Of a DNA stretch of 64,000 bases, positions 1 to 9,993 are shown piece by piece (positions within the stretch are counted from its first letter, which is position 1; the number at the start of each line of letters is the position of its first letter). A model generated the notes under the pieces. That model ran no database searches, had not been told where the DNA came from, and saw only the letters and a list, made by a program, of their open reading frames with translations. The translations under genes and the position numbers were made by a program. Source of the stretch: Lacimicrobium alkaliphilum (GTDB lineage Bacteria; Pseudomonadota; Gammaproteobacteria; Enterobacterales; Alteromonadaceae); NCBI RefSeq assembly GCF_001466725.1, contig NZ_CP013650.1, forward strand, positions 3,100,001-3,164,000. The letters are read 5' to 3'.

Positions 1-240
1 AATGCAACAACACCCACCATCGCTGTCAGATTGGCCGATCTTGTCGGATTCAAATCCGACCTACAACCATGGACATAAAATCCGACCTACGACCATGGAC
101 ATACATTCCGACCTGCCACAACGCACCAACCTGTAGGTCGGACTTTAGTCCGACAAGTGCAACAACGCCCACCATCGCTGTTGGATTGGCTGATCTTGTC
201 GGATTGAAATCCGACCTACGACAATGGACATACATTCCGG
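1..240. repeat. Palindromic GTCGGA/TCCGAC repeat cluster
   Basis: No gene is supported here. The stretch consists of copies of a short palindrome built on GTCGGAyTnAArTCCGACCTAC, in both orientations, separated by 'ccatggacat' spacers. A longer unit of about 155 bases starting 'tgcaacaac(a/g)cccaccatcgctgt' occurs twice (near 3 and 158). The same family recurs at 11744-12240, 25404-25471 and 40982-41003. Open frames across it are by-products of the repeat. Confidence 0.85.
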
Positions 241-241
241 C

Positions 242-1318
242 CTACAATAATGGGCGCCACCAGTTTTCATTATTCAGGTACCAATGCAGGGTCTTTTTGA
301 TGCCCGATTCAAAGGATTCTGCAGGTTGGTAACCTAACTCTGCATTGGTCTTGGTGGCATCGATGGCATAACGGCGATCATGGCCTGGTCTGTCATCGAC
401 AAAGGTAATCAGCGAGGCGCTGTTTTGCTTGATGGCAGATTCGGCTGACGCAAAACGCTGCGCCAGAGAACTGTCTTCGGCGAAGGCCTTGTCCATCAGG
501 GCACAAACTAGCTTAACGATATCAATATTGGCCCATTCATTGTGGCCACCAATATTATAGTTCTCCCCTACCCGGCCTTTTTGCAGTACCAGCTCAATAC
601 CGCGGGCGTGATCTTCTACATATAACCAGTCACGAATTTGCTGACCATCGCCATAAACCGGCAAAGGCTTGTTCTGCAGGATATTGGTGATAATCAGCGG
701 AATCAACTTCTCCGGGAAGTGATAAGGGCCGTAGTTATTGGAACAATTACTGGTTGTCACCTGCAGCCCGTAGGTATGGTGGTAAGCCCTGACCAGATGA
801 TCACTGGCGGCCTTACTGGCCGAATAAGGTGAGTTGGGCGCATAGGCTGTATCTTCGGTAAATGCCGGATCGTCGGCTGACAGCGTACCGTACACTTCAT
901 CGGTGCTGACATGATGAAAGCGGTGTTCTTTTGATGCTTGCCCCCTGGCTTTTGGCTCATCAAGCCATTTCTTTTTTGCCGCTTTAAGCAGGCTGTAGGT
1001 GCCGATAATATTGGTTTCAATAAAGGCATCGGGGCCGGTAATGGAACGATCCACATGAGATTCGGCGGCAAAATGCACTAAGGTATCGACCTGATGCTGT
1101 TCAATCAGTTCCTCAACCAGGCTGGTGTCGCAGATGTCCCCTTTGACAAAGGTAAACCCAGGGTGCTGTGCCACCGTGTTCAGGCTGGCCTGATTACCGG
1201 CGTAAGTCAGTGCGTCCAGCACAATCACTTTATCCTCAGGGTGTTTTGCCAGCCAGTAATGTACAAAGTTGGCTCCGATAAAACCGGCACCGCCGGTGAC
1301 TAACAGATTCTTGTTCAT
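242..1318 (-). CDS. rfbB: dTDP-glucose 4,6-dehydratase
   Basis: Second enzyme of dTDP-L-rhamnose synthesis; it converts dTDP-glucose to dTDP-4-keto-6-deoxyglucose in the cytosol. The 358-residue protein has the extended-SDR NAD-binding motif TGGAGFIG at residues 8-15, the TDEVYG active-site segment and the YSASK catalytic Tyr/Lys motif. Length matches the family. It is the last of four rhamnose genes read on the minus strand (rfbA, rfbC, rfbD, rfbB), about 90 bases after rfbD, and its stop lies directly against the repeat cluster at 1-240. Assignment is secure; the rhamnose presumably goes into the polysaccharide exported by the neighbouring Kps-like system. Confidence 0.96.
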   Translation of the reverse strand: MNKNLLVTGGAGFIGANFVHYWLAKHPEDKVIVLDALTYAGNQASLNTVAQHPGFTFVKGDICDTSLVEELIEQHQVDTLVHFAAESHVDRSITGPDAFIETNIIGTYSLLKAAKKKWLDEPKARGQASKEHRFHHVSTDEVYGTLSADDPAFTEDTAYAPNSPYSASKAASDHLVRAYHHTYGLQVTTSNCSNNYGPYHFPEKLIPLIITNILQNKPLPVYGDGQQIRDWLYVEDHARGIELVLQKGRVGENYNIGGHNEWANIDIVKLVCALMDKAFAEDSSLAQRFASAESAIKQNSASLITFVDDRPGHDRRYAIDATKTNAELGYQPAESFESGIKKTLHWYLNNENWWRPLL

Positions 1319-1411
1319 CGCAAAATTCTTCTCTTTTTGAAACGGGCTAGGTGTTTTTCTGATCGGCCTGCAATTGCGCTAATACCGGGAGCAAAGCATG
1401 TCGCCAGTGCT

Positions 1412-2236
1412 TCAGCTGCAACCCTTAAATGCACCTTTCAGAGTACTCTTGTCCAGCACGCTATAATGAGGGCGCTTCGCTGGTGTAGGATAGGCGGTGG
1501 TAGGAATAGGGTTAACAGGAATAGCCTGATTCAACAGGCCGGACTGCAACGCCAGGTCCTGAATTGCCACTGCAAAATCATACCAGCTTGCCACACCTGC
1601 ATCGGTGTAGTGATGCACCCCGCACACTTTGTCTCTGGCGGCCTGCAAACAGCAGGCGGCCAGACCGGTTACCGACGTAGGTGTGCCCACCTGGTCATCG
1701 ATCACATTCAATTCTGGCTTTTCTTTCATCAGCCTGAGCATGGTTTTGACAAAGTTATTGCCATGGCGGGAATACACCCAACTGGTGCGAACAATACAAC
1801 TGCTCTTGGCCCAGTGTTCAAGTATGGCCTTCTCCCCGGCTGCCTTACTGGCACCGTATACCCCCTGAGGGTTATGGGGATCATCCACTTTATAGGGTGA
1901 GCCCTTGTCACCGGCAAACACATAGTCGGTCGATACATGCACCAGATGGCATTTATTTGTCTTTGCAAAACGGGCAAGATTTTCCACGCTATGATGGTTT
2001 AGCTGATAAGCCTGCTGTGACTCCTGCTCTGCCAAATCCACTGCCGTGTAAGCCGAGGCGTTGATAATGGCAGCAGGTGAGAAACGACTGAGTACATCGG
2101 CCATAGCATTATAGTCACTGAGGTTGACCTGCTCCCTGCCGAGGAATCCCACTATTGCGGAATCGGCTAAACCAGCGAGCTCTTTTGCCAGTTGGCCGTT
2201 TCGGCCAATCACCAGAATTTTATCGTTCATCTTCAT
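1412..2236 (-). CDS. rfbD: dTDP-4-dehydrorhamnose reductase
   Basis: Last step of dTDP-L-rhamnose synthesis: NAD(P)H-dependent reduction of dTDP-4-keto-L-rhamnose. The 274-residue SDR protein has the nucleotide-binding motif IGRNGQLA near the N-terminus, the STDYVFAG segment and the YGASKAAGE catalytic motif. Its ATG overlaps the stop of rfbC by one base (TGATG), so the two are probably translationally coupled. A second in-frame ATG two codons later is an equally possible start. Confidence 0.95.
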   Translation of the reverse strand: MKMNDKILVIGRNGQLAKELAGLADSAIVGFLGREQVNLSDYNAMADVLSRFSPAAIINASAYTAVDLAEQESQQAYQLNHHSVENLARFAKTNKCHLVHVSTDYVFAGDKGSPYKVDDPHNPQGVYGASKAAGEKAILEHWAKSSCIVRTSWVYSRHGNNFVKTMLRLMKEKPELNVIDDQVGTPTSVTGLAACCLQAARDKVCGVHHYTDAGVASWYDFAVAIQDLALQSGLLNQAIPVNPIPTTAYPTPAKRPHYSVLDKSTLKGAFKGCS

Positions 2237-2781
2237 CAGAATGTGGGTGCATCGGTAAAAGGCAAACCCTTATCATCTTTTTCTGACAACGACGGCGGTT
2301 GCCCATTGACCAGCGGCCAGTCAATATTCAGAAGTGGGTCATCGTAGCGAATACTGACCTCTGACTGAGGGTGATAGTAATCGGTACATTTATAAACGAA
2401 CTCTGCGGTCACCGATGTGACATAGAAGCCGTGGGCAAAACCAGCAGGAACCCATAGTTGACGATGATTCTCAGCCGACAGGAGCGTGCCAAACCATTGA
2501 CCAAACGTCGCTGAGTCTTTGCGCATATCGACAGCAACATCATAAACCTCACCCTGTACCACTCTGACCAGCTTCCCCTGGGTTTTCTCTTGCTGATAAT
2601 GTAAACCGCGCAGGATCCCCTGCCGGGATTTACTGTGATTATCCTGCACAAAGTCTACATCGGCACAATGCTGTCTGAACCAGTCGTCACGATAGGTTTC
2701 GAGAAAAAAACCGCGTTCGTCACCATATACTTTCGGTTGAATAAGTTTTACATCGGCAATTGGAGTGTCTATTACTTGCAT
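2236..2781 (-). CDS. rfbC: dTDP-4-dehydrorhamnose 3,5-epimerase
   Basis: Cupin-fold epimerase that isomerises dTDP-4-keto-6-deoxyglucose at C3 and C5, the third step of the rhamnose pathway. The 181-residue protein shows the family's RGLHYQ segment with the catalytic His, the VPAGFAHGF strand and the KCTDYYHPQSE segment with the conserved Tyr. It starts six bases after the rfbA stop and overlaps rfbD, so the four genes form one transcription unit. Confidence 0.96.
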   Translation of the reverse strand: MQVIDTPIADVKLIQPKVYGDERGFFLETYRDDWFRQHCADVDFVQDNHSKSRQGILRGLHYQQEKTQGKLVRVVQGEVYDVAVDMRKDSATFGQWFGTLLSAENHRQLWVPAGFAHGFYVTSVTAEFVYKCTDYYHPQSEVSIRYDDPLLNIDWPLVNGQPPSLSEKDDKGLPFTDAPTF

Positions 2782-2787
2782 GATTGA

Positions 2788-3672
2788 CTACTTCACCTTG
2801 TCGTGGAGAATTTGCATCAGATAATCACCATAGCCGCTTTTGACCAGCGGCCGCGCCAGTTGCTCCAGTTCAGTCGCAGTGATATACCCCTTGCGGTAGG
2901 CGATTTCCTCAGGGCACGCTATTTTCAGCCCCTGGCGTTTTTCTATGGCGGCAATAAAATTGGATGCATCCAGCAGGCTGTCCATGGTACCGGTATCCAG
3001 CCACGCGGAGCCTCGGCCCATTAATTCAACCCTGAGTCTGGCCTGTTGCAGATAAAGAAGATTCAGATCAGTGATTTCCAGCTCGCCGCGTTTTGAGGGC
3101 TTAACCTGTTTGGCCAGTTCCACCACATTATTGTCATAGAAATACAGCCCAGTTACCGCGTAGCGGGATTTAGGCTTAACCGGCTTCTCTTCTATAGACA
3201 GAGCGTTCCAGTTATCATCAAACTCGACAACACCATAGCGCTCCGGGTCATTGACGTGATAGCCGAATACCGTCGCCCCTTCGGTCTGCTTTGATGCATT
3301 CATCAGCGCAACCTGCAGATCATGGCCGTAATAGATATTGTCACCCAGTACCAGGGTACAGTGATCATTGCCGATAAAATCTTCACCCAGAATAAAGGCC
3401 TGAGCCAGACCATCGGGTGATGGCTGAACGATGTAACTGAAGTTAATCCCCCAGTGACTGCCGTCTCCCAGTAAGGCCTGGAATCTGGGTAAGTCGTCCA
3501 CCGTGGAGATAATCAGTATATCCCGGATACCAGCCAGCATCAGAGTGGAGATGGGATAGTAAATCATTGGCTTGTCGTAGACCGGCATCAGTTGCTTGCT
3601 GATAACCTGAGTCAATGGATGAAGCCTGGTACCGGAACCTCCGGCCAGCACAATACCTTTTCTTTTACTCAT
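2788..3672 (-). CDS. rfbA: Glucose-1-phosphate thymidylyltransferase
   Basis: First enzyme of the rhamnose pathway; makes dTDP-glucose from glucose-1-phosphate and dTTP. The nucleotidyltransferase signature [11 protein letters not shown] and the [11 protein letters not shown] motif are near the N-terminus. I place the start at the ATG at 3672 (protein begins [12 protein letters not shown]), which gives 294 residues and matches typical RmlA. The frame stays open upstream with an ATG at 3699 and a TTG at 3708, so the start is uncertain by up to 12 codons; the 3699 ATG has AAGGAT only two bases before it. The gene begins just after the KpsE-like gene's stop. Confidence 0.95.
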   Translation of the reverse strand: MSKRKGIVLAGGSGTRLHPLTQVISKQLMPVYDKPMIYYPISTLMLAGIRDILIISTVDDLPRFQALLGDGSHWGINFSYIVQPSPDGLAQAFILGEDFIGNDHCTLVLGDNIYYGHDLQVALMNASKQTEGATVFGYHVNDPERYGVVEFDDNWNALSIEEKPVKPKSRYAVTGLYFYDNNVVELAKQVKPSKRGELEITDLNLLYLQQARLRVELMGRGSAWLDTGTMDSLLDASNFIAAIEKRQGLKIACPEEIAYRKGYITATELEQLARPLVKSGYGDYLMQILHDKVK

Positions 3673-3713
3673 AAGGGCCTGCTTTACTGTCTGTGTCATA
3701 TCCTTCAACAGAG

Positions 3714-5180
3714 TTATTGAAGCTCGTTCACTGTGGCGCGAATGATACTGCCGATCCCGAAGATCATCAGGATCACCGCTAAAAACAGCGAAAGATTGTA
3801 TAGGATACTGGGGTATTTTGCTTCTTCCGGCAGGGTCGGTGACTCGACCACAACCAGATACTTAAGCTGACGATAGGCTTCTATCCGGGATTTCTCCAGC
3901 GAAACCTGTGAGCTGGCCAGGGCTTCTACTGCAAATTCCAGGTCCATCCTCAGATTACCGAAGTTTGCCAGTATTTCATTGACCCCCATTTCACCAGATA
4001 CATCAGTCAGTTCTATATCCTGTGTCAGCCTCTGACGTTCATCAATAAGTTGCTGTCTGAGACTGTCCAGTTGTTCTTTTAACTGCATCACCATTGGCGC
4101 ACTCTCGCTCATGCTGGAGCGCAGCGCTCTTAGCTCGGCCTGCTTATTGGCTATCTGAGCTTCAAGACCATAGGCTATTTGCTGTAGTGCCATTCCTTCA
4201 GCTTCAGGATCAAGCAAATTATACTTACGCTGGAAGGCCAGGATTTCAGACTTTGCTTTTTGCAACCTTTCCTCGACCATAGCATGTTCATTCTGGACAA
4301 ATGCAAGTTGTGCCTTGGCCAGATCATGACCGACCTTATTGATGTACCATTCTGCTCGATCAACAATGGTTTCGGTCAGCGTTTTGGCAAATTCCGGAGT
4401 ATATCCCTGCACCCTGACGGTAATGATCTTTGAGTTCTGGTCAACCTCCACAACCACCCGCTTCTTAAAGTAATCAAGTTTATCTTCCCGGCTGGCAGAA
4501 GCTGACAGCCGGCTGAATATATCGTATTCATCACTGTTGTAATGGGCGAAAATATCCAGCTCCTGCTGCAGGTATTCAACTAAGTCGGTTGAATAGATAA
4601 AGGCTTCAACAAGAGATGTATCGGAACTGCCGCTGCCGCCGGTAAAACCGGAAAGCATTGCCATGGCAGGTTCCAGCGTCGCCATACCGTTAGGTTGCTG
4701 CACAATCAGCTGTGCCTGGCTCTCAAACCTGTCACTAGCCCAGATCACTTGATAAAAAGCGAACAACAGAAACGGCATCAGCACACAAATGCTGATCGGC
4801 TTTTTCAGCCAGCTAACAAGTCGCTCGGTGAAGGTTGGGACCTGAGCCTGTGCCGGTTCACTGACCTCCTGCGCTGACTCCATCGCGTCACTGACAGTCT
4901 CAGGCGCGTCGGCTTCCTTTGATGAACTGCGCATGACCTCGGGGTTAGATTTTTTCAGCTCGCGATTAAGGCTGGCAATTTTTTGCTGCGCCTCCTTTGA
5001 ATCGGGATTAAGTACTCTGGCACGCTGGAAAACCCGCAATGCCAGAGCAGGATCGGTATATTCCAGTTTCTCTGCCTTGGCCATCAGGATATCGTGATTC
5101 AGCCAGTCTCCCGCTGCCAGCTTTTCCTGTTTGTAGGCTTTTAATCTGGCTTCAAGTTCATGCTGGGCATGTTGTGTCAT
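3714..5180 (-). CDS. kpsE: Capsule export inner-membrane protein (KpsE/CtrB/BexC-like)
   Basis: Polysaccharide co-polymerase-type protein of ABC-transporter-dependent capsule export, linking the KpsMT transporter to the outer-membrane channel. The 488-residue protein has two membrane segments (about residues 132-150 and 458-480) bracketing a long periplasmic coiled-coil region, as expected. Unusual is a cytosolic N-terminal extension of about 125 residues, containing one TPR-like helical pair (around '[17 protein letters not shown]') and an acidic linker before the first membrane segment. It lies three bases after kpsT and just before rfbA. Family assignment is by architecture; the exact orthologue name is less certain. 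Confidence 0.8.
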   Translation of the reverse strand: MTQHAQHELEARLKAYKQEKLAAGDWLNHDILMAKAEKLEYTDPALALRVFQRARVLNPDSKEAQQKIASLNRELKKSNPEVMRSSSKEADAPETVSDAMESAQEVSEPAQAQVPTFTERLVSWLKKPISICVLMPFLLFAFYQVIWASDRFESQAQLIVQQPNGMATLEPAMAMLSGFTGGSGSSDTSLVEAFIYSTDLVEYLQQELDIFAHYNSDEYDIFSRLSASASREDKLDYFKKRVVVEVDQNSKIITVRVQGYTPEFAKTLTETIVDRAEWYINKVGHDLAKAQLAFVQNEHAMVEERLQKAKSEILAFQRKYNLLDPEAEGMALQQIAYGLEAQIANKQAELRALRSSMSESAPMVMQLKEQLDSLRQQLIDERQRLTQDIELTDVSGEMGVNEILANFGNLRMDLEFAVEALASSQVSLEKSRIEAYRQLKYLVVVESPTLPEEAKYPSILYNLSLFLAVILMIFGIGSIIRATVNELQ

Positions 5181-5182
5181 GG

Positions 5183-5833
5183 TTATAATGCCTGATAATG
5201 CTTAATGCCTTCTTCAAGGTCATTGTAAAAAGTTAAATCGCCCTTGCTCAACACAATGGCACTGTCGCAGAACTGCCTGAGTTCCTTCATATCGTGGCTG
5301 ACCATGATCACATTGGCCTTCTCACTGCGCTCAAACAAGGCTTTTTTTGCCTTGCGACGAAAAGATGCATCACCTACTGATGTCACTTCGTCAATCAGAT
5401 AAACCTCGAAATCTATGGCAATGGAACAGGCAAAGGCCAGCCGCGGGCGCATGCCGCTAGAGTAAGTTTTAACCGGCAGATCATAGTGCTGGCCAAGCTC
5501 GGCGAATTCCTTGACCCGATCTTCGTAGGCGCCAAGATCGGCAACGCCGTTAATCCTGCCAATAAAACGGGTATTCTCTCTGCCCGTCATCTGCTGGTGG
5601 ATCCCGGTAGATAATGCCACCGGCCATGAAATACTGAGATCGGTGGTTATTTTACCTTTGTTTGGATATTCGCTACCGGCAATCAAACGAAATAAGGTCG
5701 ATTTACCGGCACCGTTAGCACCGAGTATGGCGATATTGTGGCCTCCGGGGATCTCAAAGTTCAGATTCCGGAAAATATACTGATGCCCAAGCGCCGAATG
5801 GTAGTACTTGGTAATATTTTCAAGCAGAATCAT
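5183..5833 (-). CDS. kpsT: Capsular polysaccharide ABC transporter ATP-binding protein
   Basis: ATPase that powers export of a lipid-linked capsule or O-polysaccharide through the KpsM permease. The 216-residue protein has Walker A GANGAGKST (about residue 38), an SSGMRPRLAF signature region, Walker B VYLIDEV and the switch His in MVSHDM. The short form, without a C-terminal carbohydrate-binding domain, fits the KpsT/CtrD group rather than Wzt. The start overlaps the end of kpsM by four bases (ATGA). Confidence 0.92.
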   Translation of the reverse strand: MILLENITKYYHSALGHQYIFRNLNFEIPGGHNIAILGANGAGKSTLFRLIAGSEYPNKGKITTDLSISWPVALSTGIHQQMTGRENTRFIGRINGVADLGAYEDRVKEFAELGQHYDLPVKTYSSGMRPRLAFACSIAIDFEVYLIDEVTSVGDASFRRKAKKALFERSEKANVIMVSHDMKELRQFCDSAIVLSKGDLTFYNDLEEGIKHYQAL

Positions 5834-6615
5834 CTACTTATCGCCTGTTTCCAGAACCCCTGATAACAGACCAACGCGAGAAACAGGGCGATAAGGCTGG
5901 AAATCAACAGGTAGCTGACGCTCACACCCTCTTGCCCGTAGGAAGGATAAGCAGCAAATCTCGCCAGCTCAATGGCATGCAGAATAGGATTCCAGTTCAA
6001 CAAGTACCAGTATTCCTCGGGAAAGTCCTTGAGTGAGAAAAAAACTCCGGAAATAAAGAACATTGGCCGCGTTAGCAGCATCTGAATTTTTTCCACTTCA
6101 GGAATATACAACGCGGCAAGACCGAACAGAAATCCCACAGACAGCGCAAATAACCATAATGATAAGAAATACAGCAGAATGCTCAGAGGGTCAGCAAGCT
6201 GGGTTTCCATGCCGATAAAATACAGTATCAACGCAATACCCATCACCACAAACAGTTTAACGATAAACTCAAACATGCCCGCTGCGATAACCGCGCTGAT
6301 AGGCTGAACCTGACGAAAAGCGAACAGCGCTTTATTCTTTTTAATTGCAGAGGCTCCGGCAGACAACGTCTGCAGAAAGCTCTGGATCAGAATCATGCCA
6401 AAGGCGATAAAGATAAAGGTCGGTATTGTATGGGTTTCACCACTGTCGAGCCGGCCTCTGATAAACGCCAGCACGAAAATAAACACCACCGGCTGCACGA
6501 CAGCCCAGCTGATACCAAACTTATCGTTAAAACCCACACGTATTTCACGGGCGAAAAGGGCAAAAATGACATCCCGCCAGATTTCCCATTTATTTCGCTT
6601 TAATACCGTGGTCAT
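5830..6615 (-). CDS. kpsM: Capsular polysaccharide ABC transporter permease
   Basis: ABC-2 type membrane subunit of the polysaccharide exporter. The 261 residues contain about six hydrophobic segments, and the N-terminal region 'REIRVGFNDKFGISWAVVQP' is typical of KpsM/Wzm proteins. It overlaps kpsT by four bases and begins about 20 bases after the stop of the outer-membrane exporter gene, so export genes and rhamnose genes form one long minus-strand operon. Confidence 0.92.
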   Translation of the reverse strand: MTTVLKRNKWEIWRDVIFALFAREIRVGFNDKFGISWAVVQPVVFIFVLAFIRGRLDSGETHTIPTFIFIAFGMILIQSFLQTLSAGASAIKKNKALFAFRQVQPISAVIAAGMFEFIVKLFVVMGIALILYFIGMETQLADPLSILLYFLSLWLFALSVGFLFGLAALYIPEVEKIQMLLTRPMFFISGVFFSLKDFPEEYWYLLNWNPILHAIELARFAAYPSYGQEGVSVSYLLISSLIALFLALVCYQGFWKQAISR

Positions 6616-6635
6616 ATCAGCAGGCCCGCTCCGGA

Positions 6636-8411
6636 TTAATTCGAGTCTAGAGCGACATTCGCTGCCAGCGCAACCTGATAAATGATTTGCGTGATATCTT
6701 TGATACTCTGGATCAGCTTGGTATCAACTCTGGGCAAGACCATAATCTGATCTCCTGGCCGAATCTGTGCTTCAGAAGCACTGGAAAACCAGTGGCTGCT
6801 ACCGCCGGTTTCGAAGAAAGTCGTCAGGCCATTAGCATGGATCACTGCGATTCTCTCATCGTCGGCCCGTTCACTGTAACCACCAGCCCACGCAACATAA
6901 TCAGTCAGCCTGGCTTCAGAGTTGTAAACCACCGCCTGAGGCATCAGCACTTCACCGGAAACCTGAACCAGATCGGTTTTCAGCGGTATGACAATTTCAT
7001 CGCCTTGCTCCAGACGTATATTGGCAATCCTGCCCTGTTCGGAGAGCACCACTTTACCCAGCGGCTCAACCTGCTTTGCCCGCTCGACAAAGCGCATAAC
7101 CAGATCGGCCTCCTGAGCACGAATACGGGCTTCACCATCAGAGGATGCCGGAGCAGTAAACACGCTTCTTTCAAGCCGCCTGAGAGACTCGTCCAGCAAT
7201 TCCCGTTGTTTGGCTTTCACACTTTCCCGTTTGATATAAATAGAGTCTATATCCGCGTGCTCTGCATCCACTTCAATATGAGGCAACAGATCCAGCAACC
7301 GGGCATCTTTTTTTACGGTATAGAAAGAAGGACCAATGTAGCTGCCGGATACTTTAACGCTGATCACCTGAGGCTGCAGATCGTCATTAAACAGCACCAC
7401 ATCCCCATCATAAATATCGAAGTCTTCAAATTCTGAAAACGGAACATAGACAGAAACCGGCCCATCAGGACGGTTACCGGTAATCGCCACATGGCTGGTT
7501 TTTGCCAGAGGTCTGGAGAAATAGGTAAGATCTGAGCCTCTGGAGCGCTGTTCTGTTAACTCGAAACGGTAAGGGTAACGGGCGGCACCTTCGACTGTTA
7601 CCATGGGTCCCTGCTCGTTTACCAATATCACATCACCATCTTTGAAAGAAAAGGGTGGTAACCGGCCTTCACGCATAAACTCGTACAGGTCATATTCCTG
7701 CACACTTTGATTGTTACGCAGCACGCTAATCTTTCGGTAGCTGCCACGCACCGGATCGACGCCACCTGCACGTTTAAGAAAATAGAGAATAGAATCTGTC
7801 GGTAACCCTGCATATTGCCCCGGCCGTATTACCGGCCCGGCCACAAACACGCTGACAGGGGTCGCCGTTAGCAGATTGACATAGGCATTGACATTATTGG
7901 TATAGACCGAGCGAATTTTCGTCTTAACAACCTGATTAACTTCAGTGGCAGGCACGTCCATTACCTGTACGGGCCCAATCTGCGGAATAAAGATATTGCC
8001 CTGGTTATCTACCGTCAGTACTTCTGCCAGCTCGACTGTGCCCCAAAGCTGCACAGAAATCTTATCACCCGGCGCAACCCGATAAGCCGGATTAAAACCA
8101 TCGCTACGTTCTGCTTCAAAACTGCCATCAAAAAGATTGGCACCAAAAGGACGTATGTTCTGACTTGCACCAGATTCGCCATTCCTGCCCGGCGTTACGC
8201 CCTCAGAGCCCGGAGATCTCTTAAAGCGACTTTCACTCTGAATATATCGGGACACATCGACTTTCTGAGCATCAGCCGCCTGCCGGGCCTGCTGAATTTG
8301 CTGCATCTCTTCAAGGCTTTGGGCCTCGACCTTATGACCGGATAACAGACCAGCCAGAATCAGGGTATAGCAAAAGAATGTATGGAGCTGATTGAGAAGT
8401 GATTTAACCAT
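6636..8411 (-). CDS. kpsD: Outer-membrane polysaccharide export protein (Wza/KpsD-like)
   Basis: Periplasmic/outer-membrane exporter that completes the capsule export path. The 591-residue protein has an N-terminal signal sequence (hydrophobic stretch ending near VEAQS), a Poly_export domain around residues 105-195 ('AYRVAPGDKISVQLWGTVEL'), then several SLBB-like repeats to the C-terminus. The lack of a lipobox Cys at the signal end is closer to KpsD than to Wza. It overlaps the stop of the preceding small lipoprotein gene by eight bases, suggesting translational coupling. kpsC/kpsS homologues, expected for a true group-2 capsule, are not in the window. Confidence 0.87.
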   Translation of the reverse strand: MVKSLLNQLHTFFCYTLILAGLLSGHKVEAQSLEEMQQIQQARQAADAQKVDVSRYIQSESRFKRSPGSEGVTPGRNGESGASQNIRPFGANLFDGSFEAERSDGFNPAYRVAPGDKISVQLWGTVELAEVLTVDNQGNIFIPQIGPVQVMDVPATEVNQVVKTKIRSVYTNNVNAYVNLLTATPVSVFVAGPVIRPGQYAGLPTDSILYFLKRAGGVDPVRGSYRKISVLRNNQSVQEYDLYEFMREGRLPPFSFKDGDVILVNEQGPMVTVEGAARYPYRFELTEQRSRGSDLTYFSRPLAKTSHVAITGNRPDGPVSVYVPFSEFEDFDIYDGDVVLFNDDLQPQVISVKVSGSYIGPSFYTVKKDARLLDLLPHIEVDAEHADIDSIYIKRESVKAKQRELLDESLRRLERSVFTAPASSDGEARIRAQEADLVMRFVERAKQVEPLGKVVLSEQGRIANIRLEQGDEIVIPLKTDLVQVSGEVLMPQAVVYNSEARLTDYVAWAGGYSERADDERIAVIHANGLTTFFETGGSSHWFSSASEAQIRPGDQIMVLPRVDTKLIQSIKDITQIIYQVALAANVALDSN

Positions 8412-8787
8412 TTTCAGGGCTTCCCTCTCGATACGTCGCTATAACCGGCCTGGTAAAGTGCCATCGCTCATCATGCTTATTTTTACACATAGCAGTGCCT
8501 TTATCCGACTCTTCATCAGCTGTCTTCCAGTTTAATTTACGGCAAGGTGTTCCTATAGCAGAGAAGTATTTCTTCCCCACAGAGACGACACGATCTCCGA
8601 CACTGACGTCTGTGCCATCCGGGACAATTAAGATTTTTGTGGCAACTGAGTGAGGTACAGCTTCGTAAGCAGCAGCAGGATTACCAAGCACCAGGCGAGT
8701 GCTGGCAACAGGTTGGTTAACTTTGTTGGCACACCCCACAACCAGTAATGTGAGCAGGGCTGCACATAAATTCTTATCAATATGCAT
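8404..8787 (-). CDS. Small lipoprotein of the capsule export operon
   Basis: Hypothetical 127-residue protein. The N-terminus has a lipoprotein signal with lipobox LVVGC (Cys19), so it should be lipidated. The rest is soluble, contains two further Cys, and matches no family I recognise. It is the first gene of the minus-strand export operon and overlaps the kpsD-like gene by eight bases. An accessory role for the exporter channel is plausible from position, but this is inference. Confidence 0.7.
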   Translation of the reverse strand: MHIDKNLCAALLTLLVVGCANKVNQPVASTRLVLGNPAAAYEAVPHSVATKILIVPDGTDVSVGDRVVSVGKKYFSAIGTPCRKLNWKTADEESDKGTAMCKNKHDERWHFTRPVIATYREGSPENG

Positions 8788-8913
8788 CGGAATCAGCTTA
8801 TTCTTATTGTTTGCTTGCGCGCCGGAGCCGTGAGCTCCAATGCCGGGCAGTATACATCACAGCGACAAAGATAAAAACGCGTGAAATATAGTCAGCTAAA
8901 GAGGTTCGGATGT

Positions 8914-9993
8914 TCAGGAGACCTGTATGTCTGACTTTCCGAACCGTCTTAGCCTGCGCAGTATGATCCAGATATTCTGAATAACATAACTGTAAATCAC
9001 CAGCAGTAGCAGAAATGCCCAGAACATAATGTATTCAGGAACGTTAAGCATTTCACCGGCAATACCCACCAGTGCATACATACTTCCCAGCAACAGGATG
9101 GCAACCAGTGACTTGTTGGAAGACAGGCCTGCACGAATAAAAATATTGTGCAAATGTTGTCTGTCTGGTTTTAACACGGATTGTCCTTTACGGGCCCTGC
9201 GATACATAATGGCTGCCATATCCATTAGCGGAAGGCCAATTAGCCAGACTGCTGTAATGGGGCGCATTGCGGGTTGAGTACCCTGAGTATATTCCACCAG
9301 CAACCAGACTATGGTCAGGCCGATAAACATACTGCCTGAATCCCCCATAAAGATCTTATTACCTTTAAAACCCTTTATACTGAGATTAAATGCCAGAAAT
9401 GGAACTAATGCAGAAATGACCAGTACCGGACCCATTATGGCTGCGCCATTTTGAGATACCAGCAGCAGAAATACCACACTCAGCAAAACAACAAGGCTCA
9501 TCCCTCCGGCCAGACCATCGATACCATCAATCATATTGAACGCATTGATCACGCCGACAACACAAACCAGAGTCAGAAAATATCCGGCCAGCCCCAGATT
9601 AATCTCTCCGAAACCTATTAAATCGCCGAGCGAGGTCAGGTAATTCTGTGCGCTCCAGGCCATAATCGCAGCAACACCGAACTGAAAGGCAAGGCGCCCT
9701 TTGGCACTCAGATCAAATCTGTCATCCAGCATGCCTAACGTCACGACAACAGCAGCAGCAGTAAAATACTGTGGATCATTCTTCAGCCAATAGTCAGTCA
9801 CAAAACTGGCAACCAATATGGCTACAAACATCGCTAATCCGCCAGTCAGCGGAACAATACCTTTATGATTTTTACGATAGTCAGGCTGGTCAACCAGCCC
9901 CCATTGATGGGCGACAGGAGTCATGACAACCAGGAGCAGCAATGCCACAAAAAACGCGGTGAAAATGGGCATAAATTGAAGATGGGTAAACAC
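8914..9993 (-). CDS. wecA: Undecaprenyl-phosphate sugar-1-phosphate transferase (WecA family)
   Basis: Polytopic membrane enzyme of the MraY/WecA family that starts glycan synthesis by moving a sugar-1-phosphate (usually GlcNAc-1-P) from UDP-sugar to undecaprenyl phosphate. The 359-residue protein shows about ten or eleven membrane segments and the family's catalytic motifs: DDRFDLSAKGR, NAFNMIDGIDGLAGG, MGDSGSMF and the RQHLHN loop. It has its own upstream region of about 400 bases and likely its own promoter, and sits upstream of the export operon. The family is certain; the exact sugar is inferred. Confidence 0.88.
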   Translation of the reverse strand: MFTHLQFMPIFTAFFVALLLLVVMTPVAHQWGLVDQPDYRKNHKGIVPLTGGLAMFVAILVASFVTDYWLKNDPQYFTAAAVVVTLGMLDDRFDLSAKGRLAFQFGVAAIMAWSAQNYLTSLGDLIGFGEINLGLAGYFLTLVCVVGVINAFNMIDGIDGLAGGMSLVVLLSVVFLLLVSQNGAAIMGPVLVISALVPFLAFNLSIKGFKGNKIFMGDSGSMFIGLTIVWLLVEYTQGTQPAMRPITAVWLIGLPLMDMAAIMYRRARKGQSVLKPDRQHLHNIFIRAGLSSNKSLVAILLLGSMYALVGIAGEMLNVPEYIMFWAFLLLLVIYSYVIQNIWIILRRLRRFGKSDIQVS

